Assembly (NCBI GenBank): GCA_903895725.1
Contig: CAITUV010000032.1
Span: 90,760 to 154,759 of the forward strand
DNA length: 64,000 nucleotides
Origin: an uncultured Myxococcales bacterium
GTDB taxonomy: Bacteria; Myxococcota_A; UBA9042; CAIXZC01
Direction of reading: 5' to 3'
The translations under genes and the position numbers were made by a program. This document shows positions 58,497 to 64,000 of the stretch, in pieces. Positions within the stretch are counted from its first letter, which is position 1, and every line of letters begins with the position of its first letter. Under the pieces are notes generated by a model. The model did not search any database. It saw nothing but the letters and a program-made list of their open reading frames with translations, and was not told the DNA's origin.

Positions 58497-59921
58497 CTAC
58501 TGGGCAACGAGCTGCGCGTGAAGCTGAGCAAGCCCCTTGGCAATCTCTTCGTCCCAACCCGGTCGATTCACGGCGGAGGCAACCCATTCCTCCAGGGAAA
58601 CGTTGTTTCCGGCGATGGAGGCGAAGAGATTGAGCAGGATCCAGCGGAGCTTCTGCTCGGACACGAAGACCACCGGTGGCCCGTACGGGAGGCGGAGCTC
58701 GACCAGGGGGCAGAGCGTCGTCCCCCGTTCCGACTCGAACAGGTCGATGAGGTCCTGCGTCACGGCGGAGTGCTGGAACGCTCCGAGCGCCAGCACGAGG
58801 GCGCACAGGGCCGCTCCTTCCTGTCTCGGGATCCTCGCAGCCAGGCCGCGGACGAGAGAGAGCACCCGCTCCTCGTACCCTTCCTCCAGGTCATCCGGCG
58901 TCAGCGTCCGTCCGACCTCCTTGAGGGCCCAGAGCGTGAACAGTCGGGTCTGTCCCGGGAAGCGCTCCACGTGGCGTGCGAGCGCCTCGCCCCCAGCGAG
59001 CTGGCCGAGATTCCCGAGCCCCATGGCGGCTTCCCGAAACACGTCCTCGGTAGTGGCCGGATCATCGACGAGCTGGATGAAGAACGGGGAGAGCTCGGTA
59101 TCGAGCATCCAGGCCGCGGTGCGCACCACTGCCGAGCGAGGCGTCGTCCCCTTCTGCCAGAGCTCCACGAGCTGAGGAGAGACCTCGGAGCGCATCCAAT
59201 CCACGACGTCCGGCTCCCAGCGCTCGCCAATGAGGCCACGGTCGGTTTTGAGCAGTGCGACACTGAGGTTCATCCGATGCCCCATCACTGCCATGGCTTC
59301 GAACGCGGCCGCGCGCACGGACTCGTCACTGTGGGAGAAGAACGGCGGGATCTTCTGGATGAAGTACTGCACCTCGTCGGGATTGCCCAGGCCCTCGACC
59401 CCGGCGAAAAACCGTTCGATCTGGGCGGGGTCGTCACTGCGGGACATGGCCTCGAGCTGGACCGACTTGAACTCGAACAGCGTTCCTCGGGAGGACCACT
59501 GAGCGAGGAACATGGCAGCCAGGGAGAACAGCACGGCCAGGATGGAGAAATACACGGTGACCGGCTGGAACATCCGGGAGAGCTGGTGCACGTCCGTGGG
59601 GCCGCGGCCCTCCAGCCGCCCGCTCTCATCGAGCTCGGGGAACCGCGCTCGGACGGCCACGTGTGCGGCCGCCGCACCGGCCACCAGGATGAGAGCCATC
59701 CAGCCCAGATAGGCCAAGAAGACCTCGCCGCGGCCGGATGCATGCTCCGCCAGGTAGTCCCCGAGGAACCGGGACACGAGGGAGACGGCGGCAAAACAGG
59801 CCAGGACCAGGAGCCACGCGGTGGAGGCCCGACGCGACTTCGGGGACGAAGTCTTAGCCCGCTTCCCGACCTTGCCGGCCGATACGGAGTCTTGGTGCGG
59901 AGTTCCCGTGGCGTGGGTCAT
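58497..59921 (-). CDS. Membrane protein with HEAT-like repeats
   Basis: 474 aa. A basic N terminus is followed by three hydrophobic segments: 'AWLLVLACFAAVSLVSRFL' (residues about 35-55), one near 70-90 and one near 125-140. The remaining 330 residues are helical repeats of HEAT type ('AAWMLDTELSPFFIQLVDD', 'REAAMGLGNLGQLAGGEALA'). Function unknown; HEAT repeats usually act as protein scaffolds. The ribosome-binding site before ATG 59921 is weak. It follows the helix-hairpin-helix gene by 17 bp. Confidence 0.78.
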   Translation of the reverse strand: MTHATGTPHQDSVSAGKVGKRAKTSSPKSRRASTAWLLVLACFAAVSLVSRFLGDYLAEHASGRGEVFLAYLGWMALILVAGAAAAHVAVRARFPELDESGRLEGRGPTDVHQLSRMFQPVTVYFSILAVLFSLAAMFLAQWSSRGTLFEFKSVQLEAMSRSDDPAQIERFFAGVEGLGNPDEVQYFIQKIPPFFSHSDESVRAAAFEAMAVMGHRMNLSVALLKTDRGLIGERWEPDVVDWMRSEVSPQLVELWQKGTTPRSAVVRTAAWMLDTELSPFFIQLVDDPATTEDVFREAAMGLGNLGQLAGGEALARHVERFPGQTRLFTLWALKEVGRTLTPDDLEEGYEERVLSLVRGLAARIPRQEGAALCALVLALGAFQHSAVTQDLIDLFESERGTTLCPLVELRLPYGPPVVFVSEQKLRWILLNLFASIAGNNVSLEEWVASAVNRPGWDEEIAKGLAQLHAQLVAQ

Positions 59922-59938
59922 GGGGAAGTGGAGTCAAG

Positions 59939-60415
59939 CTACTTGAGGAACGGCCCGAGCGTGCGGGCCTGATGGATCCAGTCCTTCAGCGACCCTTCAT
60001 CCGGCAGGATCTCCGAGACCATGTGCGTGGCGTTGGTCTGCTTGATCTTCTCGGACAGGGCCTCGGGAGCTTCCTTGGCCAGCTCCTCTATGGTCTTGAC
60101 ACCGGACAGCCGGAACAGCTTGGCCATCTTGGGGCCGATCCCGCGGACCCGGAGCAGGTCGCAGGTCTGGGCCCACTCGAGCACCGTCTCCTCCGGAATC
60201 CCGATCTTGCCGGCAAGCTGCTTGCGCTGCGGTGCGGTCTTGGTGGCATCGAGCAGCTCGGAGGTATCGGTGATCTTCTCCTTGAGCAGCAGCTCCCGCT
60301 CGGTCTCCTGGATGAAGGGGACGGCCTCGAGCGGATAGTGGCTGGCCAGCGCAGCCGGCACGAATGCGACGAGCAGGGCCAGGATGAGCCCGAGCTGCCT
60401 GGCAAGCGGTCTCAT
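59939..60415 (-). CDS. Exported DUF4332-type helix-hairpin-helix protein
   Basis: 158 aa. Signal peptide ('LGLILALLVAFVPAALA'), then a domain with two helix-hairpin-helix-like segments ('LLRVRGIGPKMAKLFRLSGV', then 'KTIEELAKEAPEALSEKI'), matching DUF4332. Such motifs normally bind DNA non-specifically, so a secreted copy between barrel genes is unusual. It starts 2 bp after the stop of the second barrel gene and is clearly in the same operon. Confidence 0.82.
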   Translation of the reverse strand: MRPLARQLGLILALLVAFVPAALASHYPLEAVPFIQETERELLLKEKITDTSELLDATKTAPQRKQLAGKIGIPEETVLEWAQTCDLLRVRGIGPKMAKLFRLSGVKTIEELAKEAPEALSEKIKQTNATHMVSEILPDEGSLKDWIHQARTLGPFLK

Positions 60416-60417
60416 GA

Positions 60418-61161
60418 TTACTCCTCGTATCCGGTTTCGAACGGCATCATGATGCTGAAGCCGAGGACGGCGGCCAGGTTGTGGTGGAACTCGGGGTCTT
60501 CCTTGGGGAACGTGTAGTGCTTGCCGTCCGCCGTCACTTCTCCGGCCGTGTACATGTACGCCATGTGGTCCACGACTTCGAGGGTGATTCCGATGCCGCG
60601 GTCGAGGAACACGCGCATTCCGAGACCGACCTTGGGGGACAGCTTGAAACCGCCGGCATCTTCCTCCTGGCCGCCGAAGCGGGCCTCGGCATCCGAGTTC
60701 CAGCGGACCTGCAAGGTGCCGATCCCGAGGATTGCGTGGAAGTCGTAGGCCACGGCGATCCGGTTCCAGAGCATGAACTTGCCGGCCCCGGGAGAGAGCT
60801 CGACATGGGCGTCCGCGAGCAGGCCGAGGTGACTGGCGGGAATCGGGAAGCTGAAGGTATCGGTCTTCTTCTCCTCCTCGATGTTCTCGGCCAGCGAGGT
60901 CTTGATCGGGAAGGCCCAGCCCACGTTCGCACCGGCAGCGAGCCAGTCCAGGAAGTGGTAGTTGTACCCCAGGCCGATGAGGAAGTTGTTGTAGTAGCGG
61001 TCGTTGATGGTCCATCCCAGGGAGGGCCGCAGCTCGCTGCGCCCGGCCCGCCAGGTGATCTTACGGCGGACCATCGGAGCGCTGGCCATGTCCTCTGCAA
61101 ACGCAGGGGCCATGGAGGTGAGACCGACGACCAGGGTCAGGAGCGCGAGTAGCCGCCTCAT
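60418..61161 (-). CDS. Outer-membrane beta-barrel protein (second of pair)
   Basis: 247 aa with a signal peptide ('LLTLVVGLTSMAPAFA'). The barrel pattern has the strand-like 'SLGWTINDRYYNNFLIGLGY' and 'GLGMRVFLDRGIGITLEVVD'. It resembles the myxobacterial family of small outer-membrane barrel proteins and the preceding gene product. Start overlaps the upstream stop (ATGA). Confidence 0.85.
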   Translation of the reverse strand: MRRLLALLTLVVGLTSMAPAFAEDMASAPMVRRKITWRAGRSELRPSLGWTINDRYYNNFLIGLGYNYHFLDWLAAGANVGWAFPIKTSLAENIEEEKKTDTFSFPIPASHLGLLADAHVELSPGAGKFMLWNRIAVAYDFHAILGIGTLQVRWNSDAEARFGGQEEDAGGFKLSPKVGLGMRVFLDRGIGITLEVVDHMAYMYTAGEVTADGKHYTFPKEDPEFHHNLAAVLGFSIMMPFETGYEE

Positions 61162-61844
61162 TGTCTGCCCTCGTAGGTGAAGGAGAAGGGGAGGAAGAAC
61201 GCCAGGCCGGCCCGCACCATCCAGTTCTGCATGGCCGTGAATCCCTGGCCGGAGGTTTCGCCCTCAGCCTTGTAGCCGAAGTCCTCGAAGTAGACGGCAT
61301 CCAGCACTTCGCCGGTGATCGCGATGCCCGTGCCGATGAAGAACCGGAACCCGATGCCCGCCTCGATGGTCGGGGCCAGCGGGGTCTGGACCGTATGCAG
61401 GATACCGCCTCCCAGGAAGGCCGATGCGTCCCAGTACGGCATGAAGTTGTGGCTGTGCTTGCCAAAGATGGGGGTCACGGAGGCCCGAATGGTGCCGCCA
61501 TACCCGATCTCTGACCGCTCGGGGAACAACCCGAACTTGTCCTCCACCTCCTGCTTCAGCCCACTGGGAGTGGACATGAACTGAGTGAACTGGGCCCCCA
61601 CCGACCACCGCTCGTCGATGTGGTAGTCCACGGCACCGCCGCCACCCCAGTTGAAGACCATGCGCGGAGTCAACGATGCAACCCCGAAGGCCTGCAGCTG
61701 CACCCGGTTCGTCTTCATGAACGGCTTGAGCTGATAGACCTTGATGTTCTTGTGGTACTCCTGTTCGAGCTCCTGCTGCGCCAGAGCCGGCAGCGGGACC
61801 AGGAGCAGGAGCACTACGGCGAGTTTCCAGAGAGACCTCGTCAT
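61158..61844 (-). CDS. Outer-membrane beta-barrel protein (first of pair)
   Basis: 228 aa with a signal peptide ('LAVVLLLLVPLPALAQ'). Strands such as 'GFRFFIGTGIAITGEVLDAV' correspond to those in the next gene, so the two are paralogues and may work together. First gene of a four-gene operon. A promoter candidate lies at 61870-61898. Confidence 0.86.
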   Translation of the reverse strand: MTRSLWKLAVVLLLLVPLPALAQQELEQEYHKNIKVYQLKPFMKTNRVQLQAFGVASLTPRMVFNWGGGGAVDYHIDERWSVGAQFTQFMSTPSGLKQEVEDKFGLFPERSEIGYGGTIRASVTPIFGKHSHNFMPYWDASAFLGGGILHTVQTPLAPTIEAGIGFRFFIGTGIAITGEVLDAVYFEDFGYKAEGETSGQGFTAMQNWMVRAGLAFFLPFSFTYEGRQ

Positions 61845-61869
61845 ATCATCCCCCGCGCACGATGAAGCT

Positions 61870-61898
61870 ACTCTAGACTATCCCTGAAACCCGCGCAA
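61870..61898 (-). promoter_or_regulatory. Candidate promoter for the barrel operon
   Basis: On the minus strand TTGCGC, 17-bp spacer, TAGAGT, 25 bp upstream of ATG 61844. An overlapping TTGCTT with 16-bp spacing to TAGTCT is an alternative. Confidence 0.4.
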
Positions 61899-61941
61899 GC
61901 AATTTCCTTGCCCGGATCCTCCGGGACGCGGCACACACCGC

Positions 61942-63174
61942 CTACTCGAACAGGCCGTCGACGAATTCCCCGCCGGAGAACGGCTGGAGATCCTCTACCT
62001 TCTCGCCGACCCCCACGTACAGGACCGGGATCTGCAGCGCGTCGCTGATGCCGATGACGACTCCCCCCTTGGCAGTGCCGTCGAGCTTGGTGAGCACGAT
62101 TCCGGAGATGCCCACTTCGCCCCCGAAGATGCTGGCCTGCTGAATGGCGTTCTGCCCGGTGGTCGCATCGAGCACGAGGAGGGTCTGGTGCGGTGCGCCC
62201 GGCAGTGCCTTGCCGCAGACCTTGATGATCTTCTTCAGCTCTTCGACCAGGTTCTTGGCCGTGTGAAGCCGGCCCGCCGTATCGATGATGATGACGTCCG
62301 CACCATCGGCCAGCCCCTTCTTGATTCCGTCGAAAGCCACCGATGCCGGATCCTGGCTGTCTGCCCCCCGATGGAAGGCCGAGCCCGACCGCTCCCCCCA
62401 GATGGCGAGCTGCTCCACGGCCGCGGCCCGGAACGTGTCCGCTGCGACCAGAAGGACCTTCTTGCCGGTGCGGACGAAGCGTGCGGCGAGCTTGCCGATG
62501 GTGGTGGTCTTTCCCGTTCCGTTGACGCCGATCACGGCAATCACGGTCGGTCCCTCGGAGGGCTGCTGATCGGCCGATGCGGCCGGTGCCCGCTCCAGGA
62601 TCTCGGCAATCTGCTGCTTGAGCGCGGCAAACACCTGTGACTCGTCCCGCAGCTCGTCCCGGGACAGCTTCTCCCGGATGGAGGCCAACAGCGTCTGCGC
62701 CGTCTTCACGCCGATGTCCGCGGTCAGGAGCACCTCCTCCAGCCGCTGCTCGATGTTCTCGTCGAGATCCTTGCGGAACAACCCGGCAAGCCTGGACACG
62801 AACCCCTGGGTCCTCGTCTTCTCGAGGCCATCCTTGAGCGTGCGGCCCTGGGGAAGCAGGTCTTCGGGTCGAAGCGGAACATCGAGCTTCGGCTCGGGCT
62901 CGGGCTCAGGCTCCGGTTCGGGCTCAGGCTCAGGCTCCGGTTCGGGCTCAGGCCGGGCAACCGGGCGCCGGCGGCCGGAGCGGTCCCGTTCCGGCTCGGG
63001 CTCGTCCACGACGGCCTCCTCCTCGACCGGCTTGCGGGCCGGTGCGGTCGAGCCGCGACGCCTGGACCACACGACAAAACCGACGGCAAGGGCGACGAGA
63101 GCCAGGACGATCACGAGGAACAGGACGTCGCCTTGACCTGCATCCTTTGCTGCCAGAAGGAAGAACGAGCTCAT
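61942..63174 (-). CDS. ftsY: Signal recognition particle receptor FtsY
   Basis: 410 aa. Unlike the soluble E. coli form it begins with a transmembrane helix ('DVLFLVIVLALVALAVGFVV'). An acidic linker with a long Glu-Pro repeat (62891-62951) follows, then the helical N domain and the G domain: 'GVNGTGKTTTIGKLA', 'VAADTFRAAAVEQL', 'DTAGRLH', 'TKLDGTAKGG'. It docks SRP-ribosome complexes to the membrane translocon. ATG 63174 is preferred over a GTG two codons earlier by spacing to the GGAGGT box. Confidence 0.95.
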   Translation of the reverse strand: MSSFFLLAAKDAGQGDVLFLVIVLALVALAVGFVVWSRRRGSTAPARKPVEEEAVVDEPEPERDRSGRRRPVARPEPEPEPEPEPEPEPEPEPEPKLDVPLRPEDLLPQGRTLKDGLEKTRTQGFVSRLAGLFRKDLDENIEQRLEEVLLTADIGVKTAQTLLASIREKLSRDELRDESQVFAALKQQIAEILERAPAASADQQPSEGPTVIAVIGVNGTGKTTTIGKLAARFVRTGKKVLLVAADTFRAAAVEQLAIWGERSGSAFHRGADSQDPASVAFDGIKKGLADGADVIIIDTAGRLHTAKNLVEELKKIIKVCGKALPGAPHQTLLVLDATTGQNAIQQASIFGGEVGISGIVLTKLDGTAKGGVVIGISDALQIPVLYVGVGEKVEDLQPFSGGEFVDGLFE

Positions 63175-63316
63175 CAGCACCTACCTCCGCGAATCAGCGG
63201 CGCTTCCATACCACAGGTGACGCCGTTGGGGAAGAACCTGCATGGGATTTCGGGGAGAGAGTAAACTCAGGAGCGGCTCAGAGAGCGCCCCCAATGCCGC
63301 TTCAGGACAAGGGGAA

Positions 63317-64000
63317 TCACGGGCACCACTGGGCCTTGTCGGGGCAGCAGTCGCCAAAGCCGGCGCAGCCAGCGTCGCACCAGCAGCCGGCCGGCGCCAT
63401 CTGTCCGCAACGTCCCTGGCAGGAATTGTCGGGCACGCACTTGCCACACTGGGCACAGGCGTTGCCACAGCAGTCGCCAAAGCTCACGCAGGAATCATCG
63501 CACCAGCAACTGCCGCCGCTCTTGCCGCACTGACAGGCGGAGCAGGTGTTCGGGTCGTCCGGGCAATCCCCCGGGCACGAGCACGAGTCCTCGGTCCCGT
63601 TGCACTTCCCGTCGCCGCAGACCGCGGGGCAAGCACCGCAGGCCTGGCACGCGTTGCCGCAGCAGTCGCCGAAGTTCACGCAGTCGGCATCGCACCAGCA
63701 GCTGCCGCCGCTCGAGCCGCACTGACAGGCGGAGCAGGTGTTCGGGTCGTCCGGGCAGTCGGCCGCACAGGTGCACGAGTTCTCGCCAAGGTTCGCCTGG
63801 CACTGGCCGTTGCCACAGCACTGGCCACAGTCGCCCGGGCACGTCTGGCAGTTCTCGGACCCATTGCACTTCCCGTCGCCGCAGACAGCGGGGCAAGCAC
63901 CGCAGGCCTGGCATGCGTTGCCGCAGCAGTCGCCGAAGTTCACGCAGTCGGCATCGCACCAGCAGTTGCCGCCGCTCGACCCGCACTGGCAGGGGGAGCA
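63317..64000 (-). CDS. Cys-rich somatomedin-B-like repeat protein, 5' end outside window
   Basis: The frame is open to the right edge; the C-terminal 227 residues are visible. Four somatomedin-B-like modules ('CQCGSSGGSCWCDADC...FGDCC' type) alternate with another Cys module ('CGDGKCNGSENCQTCPGDCG'). The DNA of the modules is nearly identical over long stretches (63530-63925), suggesting recent tandem duplication. It probably encodes a secreted, disulfide-rich surface protein like others in the window. The N terminus and signal lie outside. Confidence 0.82.
   Translation of the reverse strand, partial: CSPCQCGSSGGNCWCDADCVNFGDCCGNACQACGACPAVCGDGKCNGSENCQTCPGDCGQCCGNGQCQANLGENSCTCAADCPDDPNTCSACQCGSSGGSCWCDADCVNFGDCCGNACQACGACPAVCGDGKCNGTEDSCSCPGDCPDDPNTCSACQCGKSGGSCWCDDSCVSFGDCCGNACAQCGKCVPDNSCQGRCGQMAPAGCWCDAGCAGFGDCCPDKAQWCP

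Noticed and set aside
1..64000. tRNA, rRNA, insertion sequence, prophage or integrative element
   Set aside because: No transposase, integrase, phage or conjugation protein and no tRNA-like fold was recognised on either strand.

Overview
The window reads as chromosomal DNA of a GC-rich, Gram-negative, myxobacterium-like bacterium (Myxococcota or a related deltaproteobacterial lineage). The evidence is the set of Cys-rich lipoproteins, MopE-type and thrombospondin-3-type calcium repeats, an FGE-sulfatase lipoprotein, an AgmX/PglI-type envelope protein beside TolQ/TolR homologues, a MYXO-CTERM-like tail and several outer-membrane barrels. A ferredoxin-linked 2-oxoacid oxidoreductase and a microcompartment locus suggest at least facultatively anaerobic metabolism. 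The lineage is inferred from gene content; there is no rRNA gene. I see no tRNA, rRNA, CRISPR array, insertion sequence or prophage.

Layout, left to right. 1-1163: end of a CehA/McbA-like PHP protein. 1182-3666 (minus): rimI-dusB-SDR operon with stop/start overlaps. 3818-5365: exported DUF4139-like protein. 5591-11785: operon of a surface 5'-nucleotidase lipoprotein, a second lipoprotein and a barrel-like protein. 11816-18793 (minus): nine-gene redox operon (P-loop ATPase, four 2-oxoacid:ferredoxin oxidoreductase subunits, NuoE, NuoF, a HoxU-like Fe-S protein, a polyferredoxin) that would pass electrons from 2-oxoacids to ferredoxin and NAD. 19019-32116 (minus): envelope operon of a TPM protein, an M48 pseudo-peptidase, a secreted metzincin split by an in-frame amber codon, and three Cys-rich or orphan lipoproteins. 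32417-39033: two MopE-repeat lipoproteins. 39186-43377: pckG, nadB and a Sua5/YciO gene. 43545-45592: PEGA and TPR proteins. 45613-50983: a TolQ/two-TolR operon diverging from an AgmX-like protein. 51106-54365: a degenerate AAA+ regulator, a small lipoprotein, tatA and a LysM lipoprotein. 54463-58374 (minus): compact microcompartment locus (BMC-H, BMC-P, aldehyde dehydrogenase, BMC-T) followed by an Ala-rich lipoprotein. 58497-61844 (minus): two barrels, an exported helix-hairpin-helix protein and a HEAT-like membrane protein. 61942-63174 (minus): ftsY. 63317-64000 (minus): 3' part of a somatomedin-B-like Cys-rich gene.

The most unusual signals are: an in-frame TAG that cuts the secreted protease into a signal-peptide half and a catalytic half, inside an AT-rich patch; three further sharply bounded AT-rich coding patches, all in envelope-protein genes; an aldehyde dehydrogenase whose encapsulation peptide lies in a different frame from its catalytic domain; a 36-bp triple repeat inserted in frame in dusB; and the fusion of a 2-oxoacid oxidoreductase operon with a NuoEF-type diaphorase. 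Several intergenic regions carry near-consensus sigma-70 promoters with 17-bp spacing.
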